From positions 1 through 7,623 of the forward strand of contig JBBKVS010000177.1 of NCBI GenBank assembly GCA_037968555.1: DNA of 7,623 bases. Reading direction: 5' to 3'. The DNA is from JAWXBM01 sp037968555 (GTDB lineage Bacteria; Pseudomonadota; Gammaproteobacteria; Xanthomonadales; SZUA-36). Positions 1 through 6,975 of this stretch are shown one piece after another (within the stretch, counting starts at the first letter, position 1; each line of letters starts with the position of its first letter). The translations under genes and the position numbers were made by a program. The notes under the pieces are model-generated. The model made no database searches, had not been told where the DNA came from, and was given only the letters and a program-made list of their open reading frames with translations.

Positions 1-30
1 TCGTGATGGCGCCGATCGGATTGCCCCGTG

Positions 31-1863
31 TTATTCCACTGTCACCGACTTGGCCAGATTACGCGGCTGATCCACATCGGTGCCACGCAATACCGCAACG
101 TGATAGGCCAACAACTGCAGCGGAATGGTTAAAACCACCGGTGCCAACAAGGCCCCTCCGGTTTCCACTTCGAGAACCTCACCGTGTTTCGGTTTCAGGC
201 TGGCGCCTGCTTCCGAATCAGCAATCACCAGCATCTGGCCACCACGGGCCCGCACTTCTTCGATGTTACTGATCAGTTTCTGCAGCAGGTGATTATTGGG
301 CGCCACTACCACTACCGGCATTTCAGAATCCACCAGTGCCAGCGGGCCGTGCTTCAATTCGCCAGCCGGATAAGCTTCAGCATGAATGTAGGAGATTTCC
401 TTAAGCTTCAACGCACCTTCCATGGCGATGGGGTAATGACTGCCTCTACCCAGGAACAGCGCATGGTTTTTATCGACGAATTTTTCCGCCAGTTTCTCGA
501 TCGCACCATCCAGTTCCAGGGCGTGATTCAGTTTTTCCGGCAGGTGATGCAGCTCGCCTACCCAACCGGCAATTAATTCAGCATCCACTTTATTGAGCTG
601 TGCCAGCATCAGCACCAGCAATTGCAAAGCCACCAGTTGGGTGGTGAAAGCCTTGGTTGAAGCCACGCCGATTTCAGGACCCGCGCGTGTCATCAGCACA
701 AAATCCGCAGCGCGTACGATGGAGCTTTCCGGCACATTACAAATCGCCAGAGTGGCCAGATAGCCGGATTCCCTGGCATGCCGCAGTGCGGCCAGTGAAT
801 CCGCCGTTTCGCCCGACTGCGAAATGATCACGAACAAGGCCTGGTCGGGCACCACCGGATTGCGGTAACGATATTCGCTGGCCACTTCAACTGTGCAGGG
901 TATGCCCGCCAGCTGCTCCAACTGGTAACGCGCCACCAGACCTGCGTGGTAACTGGTACCGCAGGCCACGATGTGAACCTGGCGCACCTGTTTGAGTATT
1001 TCATCCGCGCCCACACCAAAGATATTCGGCAGGATTCGATCCACGCTAATACGGCCTTCCAGGGTTTCCGCCACCACCTGCGGTTGCTCAAAAATTTCCT
1101 TTTGCATGTAATGGTTGTAGTCGCCACGCTGTACTGCATCGGCATTCATTTCTGCTTCTTTCATCGGCCGCTCAACCGGCTGATCTGCGTGATCACGAAT
1201 TTCATAGCCCTTGGTATCGATTCGCACTACATCACCCTCTTCGAGGTAGATAAAGCGGTTGGTAATCGATAACAAGGGATGGATATCCGAGGCCAGAAAG
1301 TTTTCATCAGTACCGAGTCCCAACACCATGGGACTGCCCACGCGGGCACCCACCACCACGCCGGGTTCCTGCGCGCTAACAACAGCAATGGCAAAAGCGC
1401 CCCGCAAGCGTGTTGCTGCCAGGCGCACTGCAGCGTACAGGTCATTACCTTCACTGAGCAAATGATTGACCAGGTGGGCCATGACTTCGGTATCGGTTTC
1501 CGACGTGAACTCGTAGCCGAGTTCCTGTAACTCGCTGCGCAGTTCTTCGTGGTTTTCAATGATGCCGTTATGGATCAGCGCGACATCCTCGCGCGACATC
1601 AGCGGGTGTGCATTCAGCGTGTTGGGTTTGCCGTGTGTGGCCCAGCGCGTATGGGCTATGCCGCATTCGCCCTGCACCGGCGTCTCATCCAGCAAGGCCT
1701 GCAAGTCGTTAACCTTGCCGTAAGTACGCAAGCGCTTGATGGCCGTGCCGTTCTGCATGGCGATTCCGGCCGAGTCGTAGCCGCGGTATTCCAGCGTATG
1801 CAGGCCCGCAATCAATATATCCACCACGTCGCGATGCGCGCTGGCTGCCACAATTCCACACAT
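31..1863 (-). CDS. glmS: Glutamine--fructose-6-phosphate aminotransferase (isomerizing), GlmS
   Basis: This cytoplasmic enzyme converts fructose-6-phosphate and glutamine to glucosamine-6-phosphate and glutamate, the entry step to UDP-GlcNAc. The 610-aa protein matches the usual length (E. coli 609). It begins MCGIVAA, so Cys2 becomes the N-terminal nucleophile of the class II glutaminase domain (about 2-220) after Met removal. The motifs HTRWATHG and HNGIIENH are present. Two SIS sugar-isomerase domains follow, with ACGTSYHAG and SQSGETADSLA in the first and LGRGSHYPIAMEGALKLKE in the second. The C-terminus LAKSVTVE carries the conserved active-site Lys605. The ATG start is fixed by the Cys rule. 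It lies 5 nt after the glmU stop, with AAGGA (1876-1880) inside the glmU end as a likely ribosome site at 12-nt spacing. The short gap suggests co-transcription with glmU and leaves no room for a separate small-RNA-regulated leader of the enterobacterial GlmZ type (inference). Only 30 bp follow the stop, with no visible terminator. Confidence 0.98.
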   Translation of the reverse strand: MCGIVAASAHRDVVDILIAGLHTLEYRGYDSAGIAMQNGTAIKRLRTYGKVNDLQALLDETPVQGECGIAHTRWATHGKPNTLNAHPLMSREDVALIHNGIIENHEELRSELQELGYEFTSETDTEVMAHLVNHLLSEGNDLYAAVRLAATRLRGAFAIAVVSAQEPGVVVGARVGSPMVLGLGTDENFLASDIHPLLSITNRFIYLEEGDVVRIDTKGYEIRDHADQPVERPMKEAEMNADAVQRGDYNHYMQKEIFEQPQVVAETLEGRISVDRILPNIFGVGADEILKQVRQVHIVACGTSYHAGLVARYQLEQLAGIPCTVEVASEYRYRNPVVPDQALFVIISQSGETADSLAALRHARESGYLATLAICNVPESSIVRAADFVLMTRAGPEIGVASTKAFTTQLVALQLLVLMLAQLNKVDAELIAGWVGELHHLPEKLNHALELDGAIEKLAEKFVDKNHALFLGRGSHYPIAMEGALKLKEISYIHAEAYPAGELKHGPLALVDSEMPVVVVAPNNHLLQKLISNIEEVRARGGQMLVIADSEAGASLKPKHGEVLEVETGGALLAPVVLTIPLQLLAYHVAVLRGTDVDQPRNLAKSVTVE

Positions 1864-1868
1864 GATGA

Positions 1869-3242
1869 CTAGGTGTCCTTTTTCTTCTGTGGCCGTTGCC
1901 AGCCTTCGACTGTGGTTTGCTTGACCCGGCTCAAGGTCAGCTTTCCGGCGGGCACATTTTTGCTGATGGTCGTGCCAGCGCCAATGGTCGCGCCTTTACC
2001 TATGGTGACCGGGGCCACCAACTGGGAATCCGAGCCGATGAAGACATCATCTTCAATCACGGTTTTATGCTTGTGAGCGCCATCGTAATTGCAGGTGATG
2101 GTGCCGGCGCCGATATTGACTCTATCGCCGACCTGCGCATCGCCCACATAGCTGAGATGATTGACTTTGCTGTTTTCACCCAGGCGACTGTTTTTCACTT
2201 CGACAAAATTACCAATGCGCGAGCCTTGGGATAATTCGGTGCCGGGACGCAGCCGGGCGAAGGGTCCGATTTCACAAGCGCCGGTGGTACGTACGCCGTC
2301 CAGAACGCTAAAGGCCTTCACCACCGTGCCCGCTGCCAGTGTGCAATTGGTAAGCACAGAGCCCGGGCCGATAACGACACCATCACCCAGTTCAATCTCG
2401 CCTTCCAGCACCACATTGATATCAATCACCACATCGCGTCCCACCGTCACGTTGCCGCGCACGTCAATGCGGGCGGGGTCCAGCAGGCTGACACCCTGAT
2501 CCATCAACCGATCAGCCATACGCTGCCGATAGCGGTGCTCCAGCGCTGCGACCTGGCGCCGGTCGTTGGCACCTTGCAGATCACGCGGATCCGGCGCCTG
2601 CACGGCGCGAATTTCGTAACCTTCTTTGTAAGCCATAGCGAAAATATCGGTCAGGTAATACTCATTCTTGCTGTTGGAGCATTCCAGCTGCTGCAACCAG
2701 TGCCGCAAGGGCGCTGCCTGGGCCAGAATAATGCCGGTATTCACTTCATGAATAGCGCGTTGGGTCGGCGTCGCGTCACGTTCCTCGACGATACCGTTGA
2801 TGCGCCCTGTGCGGTCACGTTCGACGCGGCCATAGCCTTTCGGGTCATCCAGCACCATGGTCAGCACAGCCAATGCCGGTAAGGGTGGCCTGGACATCTG
2901 CTGCAGCACTTCTGCCGGAATCAGCGGATGATCGCCCAGCAACACCAGCACATGGGCATTATCCGGCACGTCCGGCATGGCCTGATCAACGGCATGACCG
3001 GTACCTTGGCGCTCGGCCTGCTCCACCCAGTTGACCGAAAAATCCCCGCAAGCCTCGCACACCCGATCTGCACCACTGCCCACCACTACGTGAATAAGAT
3101 CGGGTTGCAAGCTGCTGGCCGTTTGCAATAAATGCATCAGCATGGGCTGTCCACCCACCGTGTGCAGCACCTTGGGCAAGTTGGATTGCATGCGCGTGCC
3201 TTCGCCGGCCGCCAGGATAATGATGTGTAGGCCTTCGCTCAC
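1869..3242 (-). CDS. glmU: Bifunctional UDP-GlcNAc pyrophosphorylase / glucosamine-1-phosphate N-acetyltransferase, GlmU
   Basis: This cytoplasmic enzyme acetylates glucosamine-1-phosphate with acetyl-CoA and then couples the product to UTP, giving UDP-GlcNAc for peptidoglycan and lipid A. The 457 aa match E. coli GlmU (456) throughout. The N-terminal uridyltransferase domain (about 5-230) has LAAGEGTRM (10-18), LPKVLH with Lys24, QGTGHA (79-84) and the metal-binding Asp104 in LLGDHPL. The C-terminal left-handed beta-helix (about 250-457) shows hexapeptide repeats, the catalytic His362 in NHLSYVGD, and the signature VNIGAGTITCNYDGA. It ends in a basic tail, QKKKDT. The start is GTG, the only start that puts the conserved first beta strand close to the N-terminus as in homologues; a GGAG lies 13 nt upstream, which is rather far. 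It is the first gene of a glmU-glmS pair. Many gammaproteobacteria carry glmU beside the ATP synthase operon, but here the upstream neighbour is a divergent peptidase gene. Confidence 0.98.
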   Translation of the reverse strand: MSEGLHIIILAAGEGTRMQSNLPKVLHTVGGQPMLMHLLQTASSLQPDLIHVVVGSGADRVCEACGDFSVNWVEQAERQGTGHAVDQAMPDVPDNAHVLVLLGDHPLIPAEVLQQMSRPPLPALAVLTMVLDDPKGYGRVERDRTGRINGIVEERDATPTQRAIHEVNTGIILAQAAPLRHWLQQLECSNSKNEYYLTDIFAMAYKEGYEIRAVQAPDPRDLQGANDRRQVAALEHRYRQRMADRLMDQGVSLLDPARIDVRGNVTVGRDVVIDINVVLEGEIELGDGVVIGPGSVLTNCTLAAGTVVKAFSVLDGVRTTGACEIGPFARLRPGTELSQGSRIGNFVEVKNSRLGENSKVNHLSYVGDAQVGDRVNIGAGTITCNYDGAHKHKTVIEDDVFIGSDSQLVAPVTIGKGATIGAGTTISKNVPAGKLTLSRVKQTTVEGWQRPQKKKDT

Positions 3243-3276
3243 GATGGTGAGTGGACTCCGCTTAAAAGGATGCGAC

Positions 3277-3282
3277 AGTATA
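3277..3282 (-). promoter_or_regulatory. Candidate -10 element for glmU-glmS
   Basis: On the minus strand the hexamer reads TATACT, five of six matches to the sigma70 -10 consensus. It is placed to give a 5' leader of about 28 nt before the glmU GTG codon. No good -35 box sits 16-18 bp upstream (the hexamer at 17-bp spacing is TAGTGC), so the promoter would be weak or activator-assisted. This is a pattern match by eye only. Confidence 0.35.
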
Positions 3283-3370
3283 GCCGGATAGCATTTATGG
3301 CACTATTAAAGCAGCCTGATGGGCGGTGAAAAGAGTGCAATTGAGGCATTCCAGGGGCGAAGTTACTGAT

Positions 3371-3382
3371 AGCAGCGCTGCT
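3371..3382. repeat. 12-bp perfect palindrome in the glmU / S9-peptidase intergenic region
   Basis: AGCAGCGCTGCT is an uninterrupted self-complementary 12-mer. It lies 58 bp upstream of the chosen peptidase start and 128 bp upstream of glmU. It could be an operator half-way between the divergent genes or a chance GC-rich palindrome. No known regulator site is recognised. Confidence 0.3.
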
Positions 3383-3393
3383 CACCGGTATCA

Positions 3394-3434
3394 AATCAAA
3401 TGGGTAACATATCAACTAATCTATGTATTTGATT
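3394..3434. promoter_or_regulatory. Inverted repeat upstream of the S9 peptidase gene (possible operator)
   Basis: The 8-bp arms AATCAAAT (3394-3401) and ATTTGATT (3427-3434) are perfect inverted copies separated by 25 bp, ending 5 bp before the ATG at 3440. The hexamer TATCAA also occurs twice in direct orientation (3389-3394 and 3410-3415), 21 bp apart, which is two helical turns. The segment is distinctly more AT-rich than its surroundings. I find no convincing sigma70 -35/-10 pair and no Shine-Dalgarno here. A regulator-binding role is inference. Confidence 0.3.
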
Positions 3435-3439
3435 CAGCT

Positions 3440-5503
3440 ATGAATTCAAAAGTATTTCAAAATCAGATGATGCCTTTCTCAAGTCAGCGCCTACGCCGCC
3501 TGCTTTTGAGCCTGCTGCTCTGTTACGTCCCGATTACCAGCCTTTGGGCCGCAACAGACAGCGGTGCTGAAGTCAGCAACCGCACCTTGAATAATGGCCA
3601 ATTGATATTGCAGGAAGTGCCGGAATTTCCTGAAAGCCTGGTGCAGCGGCTGCTGCAGTATCAGGAAGTGCGCTCGGCACAATTCCTGGATTGGGCTAAA
3701 GATGGCAAGGGCATGCTGATACTGACCCGCTTTGCTGATCTGAGCCAGGTACACCGGGTGGATTTCCAGGGCGGCGCACGTCATCAGCTGACGTATTTTA
3801 CCGAGCCTATGAACGAAGTCCTGCGTCAGCAACGTGGCTCCACACTGGCCCTGACCATGGACCGTGGCGGCAGCGAATTCGACCAGATATTCCTGTTTGA
3901 TCCCAACAGCGCCACCACCCGGATGGTCAGCGATGGCAACTCAAGAAACGCGCGCCTGGTATGGGATAAACAGGGCAAGCGCCTGGCCTATCAAACCACC
4001 CGTCGCAACGGCCGCAACAATGACATCTGGATGATGGACATCGCCCGGCCTGAATCTGCCAGCCCGGTGCTGGAAACTGAAGATGATCACTGGTGGGGCC
4101 CGGTGGACTTTACCGCCGATGGCAAATCACTGCTGGTACAGGAGATGATAGGTGCCACCGATTCGCGCATCCACCTGCTGCATCTCGCTACGGGAGAGAT
4201 GCGCCTGCTCAGCGGTGACGCGGAATTTCCCTCGGCCAACCGTGCCTCGACGCTGGACAACGATGACCAGGGTTATTACTACATCAGCAATGCCCGCGGC
4301 CTGGCGGCTGAGCTGGCCTGGCAATCCTTCGAGCCTGAAGTTCCACCGGTGTATATCAGCACAGCCATACGTTGGGATGTGATCGAATTTGCACTCAGCG
4401 CCGATGGCAAACGCGGCGCATTTACTTCCAATGAAGATGGCATCAGCCGGCTTTACCTTTTGAACACGCGTACGCGTAAATATGCCCTGGTCAACAACCT
4501 GCCCATGGGCCTGATTTACGGTCTGGAATTTCATCCCGACAATCGCCGCCTGGCCATGACCCTCAACACCGCACAAACCCCCAGCGATGTATTCGTGATG
4601 CAACTGGGGCGTTCGCCGCTGGATGCCAAATCCCTGCATCGCTGGACTTTCAGCGAAGTGGGCGGGTTGGATACCGAAAAATTTGCCGAACCCAAACTGG
4701 TGCGTTACCCCAGCTTTGACCTGGAAAACGACCTGCCACGGCAGATTCCGGCATTTTTCTACAAGCCGGAGGGCAAAGGGCCTTTTCCGGTAATCATCTA
4801 CATTCACGGCGGTCCGGAAAGCCAGTATCGGCCTTCATTCTCCAGCACGTTTCAAAGTTGGGTGACGGAGCTGGGAGCGGCCGTTATTGCACCGAATGTG
4901 CGGGGATCGTTTGGCTATGGCAACGATTACCTGTCGCTGGATGATGGTATGAAGCGCGAAGACGCCGTCAAAGATATAGGCGCCCTGCTGGAGTGGGTGG
5001 CAATCCAGCCACAACTCGATGCCAGCCGGGTGGCTGTTTATGGCGGCAGTTATGGTGGTTACATGGTATTGGCCGCCGCGGTGCATTACAGCGATAAGCT
5101 GCAGGCGGCCGTGGACGTGGTGGGTATCAGCAATTTCGTCAGCTTCCTGGAAAACACCCAGGATTACCGACGCGATTTACGGCGGCAGGAGTACGGCGAT
5201 GAGCGCGATCCGGAAATGCGCGCCTTCCTGCAATCCATCAGCCCACTCAATCACGTGGAAAAAATTGCCGTGCCCCTACTGGTGGTACAGGGCCAGAATG
5301 ACCCGCGGGTGCCGGTGACTGAATCCGAACAGATTGTGACCGCACTGCGCCGTCGTGGCCAGCCAGTGTGGTACATGAACGCCCTCAACGAAGGCCATGG
5401 CTACGAGCGCAAGGAAAACCGCGATGCTTACCAGCAGGCGGCGCTTTTATTTCTGCAGCGTTATTTGCTGAAACAGGAGCCCCAATCAGCTCCTGGTAAC
5501 TAA
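3440..5503 (+). CDS. Secreted S9 family peptidase (prolyl oligopeptidase / acylaminoacyl-peptidase type)
   Basis: This is a serine peptidase that probably trims oligopeptides in the periplasm or outside the cell. From ATG 3440 it is 687 aa, usual for S9 enzymes. The N-terminus looks like a signal peptide: a basic RLRR patch (17-20), a hydrophobic core LLLSLLLCYVPI (21-32) and a likely signal peptidase I cut after SLWA (residue 37). LLLC is not a good lipobox. Residues about 40-420 look like the beta-propeller gate, with recurrent units such as DWAKDGKGMLIL, VWDKQGKRLAY, DFTADGKSLLV and EFHPDNRRLAMTL. The alpha/beta-hydrolase domain (PF00326) follows with HGGPESQ and GSFGYG. The catalytic triad is Ser537 in GGSYGGYM, Asp621 in QGQNDPRVP and His653 in NEGHGYE. 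The start is uncertain: in-frame ATGs at 3467 and 3470 give a more compact signal peptide, while an upstream GTG at 3326 would bury the signal sequence. None has a clear ribosome site. It appears monocistronic. Confidence 0.93.
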   Translation: MNSKVFQNQMMPFSSQRLRRLLLSLLLCYVPITSLWAATDSGAEVSNRTLNNGQLILQEVPEFPESLVQRLLQYQEVRSAQFLDWAKDGKGMLILTRFADLSQVHRVDFQGGARHQLTYFTEPMNEVLRQQRGSTLALTMDRGGSEFDQIFLFDPNSATTRMVSDGNSRNARLVWDKQGKRLAYQTTRRNGRNNDIWMMDIARPESASPVLETEDDHWWGPVDFTADGKSLLVQEMIGATDSRIHLLHLATGEMRLLSGDAEFPSANRASTLDNDDQGYYYISNARGLAAELAWQSFEPEVPPVYISTAIRWDVIEFALSADGKRGAFTSNEDGISRLYLLNTRTRKYALVNNLPMGLIYGLEFHPDNRRLAMTLNTAQTPSDVFVMQLGRSPLDAKSLHRWTFSEVGGLDTEKFAEPKLVRYPSFDLENDLPRQIPAFFYKPEGKGPFPVIIYIHGGPESQYRPSFSSTFQSWVTELGAAVIAPNVRGSFGYGNDYLSLDDGMKREDAVKDIGALLEWVAIQPQLDASRVAVYGGSYGGYMVLAAAVHYSDKLQAAVDVVGISNFVSFLENTQDYRRDLRRQEYGDERDPEMRAFLQSISPLNHVEKIAVPLLVVQGQNDPRVPVTESEQIVTALRRRGQPVWYMNALNEGHGYERKENRDAYQQAALLFLQRYLLKQEPQSAPGN
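5474..5495. repeat. Hairpin at the convergent end of the S9 peptidase and SnoaL-like genes
   Basis: CAGGAGC (5474-5480) and GCTCCTG (5489-5495) form a perfect 7-bp stem with an 8-nt loop. It lies within the last codons of the peptidase gene and just past the stop of the opposite gene. It could slow polymerase from both sides, but neither strand has a T-run after the stem, so it is not a standard intrinsic terminator. Confidence 0.3.
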
Positions 5504-5901
5504 TTGAGAGTACGCGGTATCTGTGAGGAGTGGTGGTGACGAATCGGCTGGGCTTCAGACAGATCCACCACAAAGCTGAACCGCGAAGCAAAGGACAAGG
5601 GCTCTTCGTCCACCTCAAAACTCCAGGTATAGATGCCACTGATCACACTGCTGTGCGCGCTCAGCACCTGTTCTTGAATGGTCCGCTGATGCAGCCTGAC
5701 CGTTAAACCCTGACGGGAAGCCAGTTGTTCAAAGTATTGCAAGGTGGCTGCATCATCGCGTATCACATGGGGTGAGAAAGTGGCCAGCAAAATGTGGTCA
5801 GATGAATACATGCCCATAATGGTATCGATGTCGCGAGCATTGACGGCATCAATCCAGGCTTGCAATACCTCCATGGGCTTGGTGAATGAGTGGCTAGGCA
5901 T
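5500..5901 (-). CDS. NTF2-like / SnoaL-like domain protein (DUF4440 or CaMKII-association-domain type)
   Basis: This is a 133-aa soluble protein with no signal peptide or membrane segment, made of a single NTF2-fold domain. The pattern fits this superfamily: an N-terminal helix ending in WIDAVNARDIDTIMGMYSSD (about 16-35), a strand with LLATFSP and VIRDDAATLQYFEQL, a central SGIYTWSFEV strand, and the terminal strand FSFVVDLSEAQPIRHHHSSQIP. The HHHSS-x-P ending is typical of the CaMKII-association-domain and SgcJ/EcaC-like groups. Such domains act as small enzymes, ligand pockets or dimerisation modules, so no reaction can be assigned. The start is supported by GGAG at 5910-5913, 8 nt before the ATG, and by a good promoter upstream. 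The last 4 bp overlap the end of the convergent peptidase gene. It is divergent from the metal transporter gene. Confidence 0.82.
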   Translation of the reverse strand: MPSHSFTKPMEVLQAWIDAVNARDIDTIMGMYSSDHILLATFSPHVIRDDAATLQYFEQLASRQGLTVRLHQRTIQEQVLSAHSSVISGIYTWSFEVDEEPLSFASRFSFVVDLSEAQPIRHHHSSQIPRTLN

Positions 5902-5909
5902 ACTCAGGG

Positions 5910-5913
5910 CTCC
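5910..5913 (-). promoter_or_regulatory. Ribosome binding site of the SnoaL-like gene
   Basis: GGAG on the minus strand lies 8 nt before the ATG at 5901. This favours that start over the internal Met10, which also begins a plausible domain start (MEVLQAW). Confidence 0.6.
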
Positions 5914-5931
5914 AGTACATTTGCTTGTGCT

Positions 5932-5964
5932 CCGGTATGATAACCGGCTAATGACAAGCTGTCA
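5932..5964. promoter_or_regulatory. Two adjacent short dyads in the divergent zntB / SnoaL-like control region
   Basis: The first dyad has arms CCGGT (5932-5936) and ACCGG (5943-5947) around a 6-bp centre that holds the -10 region. The second has arms TGACA (5952-5956) and TGTCA (5960-5964) with a 3-bp centre, and overlaps the SnoaL-like -35 box and the edge of the transporter ribosome site. Centre-to-centre distance is about 18 bp. They are placed where an operator would control both genes. No known regulator consensus is recognised, and arms of 5 bp can arise by chance. Confidence 0.3.
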
Positions 5965-5965
5965 G
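5937..5965 (-). promoter_or_regulatory. Sigma70-like promoter for the SnoaL-like gene
   Basis: On the minus strand CTGACA (5960-5965) and TATCAT (5937-5942) each match five of six consensus bases, with the optimal 17-bp spacing. The expected transcription start leaves a leader of roughly 30 nt before ATG 5901. The plus strand over nearly the same bases reads TATGAT (5936-5941), a possible back-to-back -10 for the transporter operon, but with no recognisable -35 box. Confidence 0.55.
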
Positions 5966-5967
5966 GA
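5964..5967 (+). promoter_or_regulatory. Ribosome binding site deciding the transporter start
   Basis: AGGA sits 9 nt before ATG 5977 but only 3 nt before the in-frame GTG at 5971, so ATG 5977 is the better start. It overlaps the -35 box of the opposite promoter. Confidence 0.6.
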
Positions 5968-5976
5968 AAGGTGAGC

Positions 5977-6975
5977 ATGGTCGCAGAAACAAGCAGCAAC
6001 TGGGACAACAACAACGGGCTGATCTGTGCTTTCGACCTGGATCGCCAGGGCGGTGGCAAGGAACTGCAGTTGCAGGACCTGGACCAGCCTATCGCCAGCA
6101 ACGGCTTACGTTGGATCCATTTCGACTTTTCCAGACCCGATGGCAAGAACTGGTTGGTGAACAACAGTGGCATAGATTCTGTCGTGCTGGATGCCATGCT
6201 GGATGACGAAATTCGTCCACGCGCGCTGCAAACCAGCAATGGTGTGCTGGCTATTCTGCGCGGTGTTAATCTCAACCCGGGCTCGCAAGCGGAGGACATG
6301 GTTTCCATTCGTGTCTGGCTGGAACCGAACCGCATCATCTCTACCCGCCGCAGACGCTTGATGTCGGTGCAGGAACTGCAGCAGGAACTGGCCAAAGGCA
6401 CCGGCCCGCGCAGCCCAGGAAGCTTCCTGGCCGAATTGGCCTGGCTGCTGGGCGAGCGAATTGCCGATGTCGTCGATCGCCTGGATGGTGCCATTGAAGA
6501 TGCAGAAATTGCCATCAGCGAGAGCCCTTCCGCCGGCCATCGCAGTGCGTTTTCCGAGTTACGACGCAAAACAGCTCATTTCCGCCGTTACCTGGCACCC
6601 CAGCGGGAAGCGCTTGATCGCATGTCGCGCATTCAGCATTCGGTTTTCGCCGAAGCAGATCTGGCAGCGCTATCTGAAGAAACCAATCGCATGACTCTGT
6701 TCCTGGAAGAGCTGGATCTGGCTCGCGAACGGGCCATGGTGGCGCAGGAAGAATTACTCAGCAGGCTGGCACAGGAGCAGAATTCCAAGATGTATCTGCT
6801 GGCCATCGTGTCTGCCGTGTTCCTGCCTTTGTCTTTCCTCACTGGGCTGTTCGGCATGAACGTAGCCGGTTTACCTGGCATTGAGAACCCCATGGCCTTT
6901 ATCTGGCTGGTGCTGATGATGAGCGGTATAGGTGGCGGCATTCTGATGCTGTTCCGCATGAAGAAGTGGCTATGA
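5977..6975 (+). CDS. zntB: CorA-family metal ion transporter, ZntB-like (zinc transport)
   Basis: This is an inner-membrane divalent-cation channel/transporter of the CorA (2-TM-GxN) family, closest in pattern to ZntB. From ATG 5977 it is 332 aa (E. coli ZntB is 327). The large cytoplasmic N-domain shares landmarks with ZntB: WIHFDFSRPDGKNWL, EIRPRALQTSNGVLAILRGVN, VSIRVWLEPNRIISTRRRRL and FRRYLAPQREALDRM. A long helix rich in Glu/Ala/Leu (about 220-268) leads into TM1 (about 272-293). The signature loop GMN (293-295) is followed by VAGLPG, then TM2 (about 308-326) and a basic end, FRMKKWL; enteric ZntB also ends in KWL. Zinc is the likely substrate by family, but magnesium, nickel or cobalt cannot be excluded, and ZntB has been described both as exporter and importer. 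The stop overlaps the next ATG as ATGA, indicating a coupled operon. Confidence 0.88.
   Translation: MVAETSSNWDNNNGLICAFDLDRQGGGKELQLQDLDQPIASNGLRWIHFDFSRPDGKNWLVNNSGIDSVVLDAMLDDEIRPRALQTSNGVLAILRGVNLNPGSQAEDMVSIRVWLEPNRIISTRRRRLMSVQELQQELAKGTGPRSPGSFLAELAWLLGERIADVVDRLDGAIEDAEIAISESPSAGHRSAFSELRRKTAHFRRYLAPQREALDRMSRIQHSVFAEADLAALSEETNRMTLFLEELDLARERAMVAQEELLSRLAQEQNSKMYLLAIVSAVFLPLSFLTGLFGMNVAGLPGIENPMAFIWLVLMMSGIGGGILMLFRMKKWL

Noticed and set aside
1..30. Possible glmS terminator downstream of its stop codon
   Set aside because: The 30 bp available show no stem followed by a T-run. A terminator may lie beyond the window.
3405..3410. TAACAT as a -10 box for the peptidase gene
   Set aside because: The hexamer 17 bp upstream is TCACCG, which does not resemble a -35 box, and other hexamers nearby are no better.
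3326..3439. N-terminal extension of the S9 peptidase from GTG 3326
   Set aside because: It would place the hydrophobic signal sequence after about 58 residues and would absorb the intergenic region containing the dyads.
4127..4807. A 226-codon open frame on the minus strand within the S9 peptidase gene
   Set aside because: It is antisense to conserved peptidase sequence, with no ribosome site or recognisable motif. It is best read as a by-product of codon bias.
5904..6569. A 221-codon open frame on the minus strand opposite the transporter gene
   Set aside because: The product is Ser/Arg-rich with no domain pattern, and it lies wholly antisense to a strongly supported family gene. It is a shadow frame.
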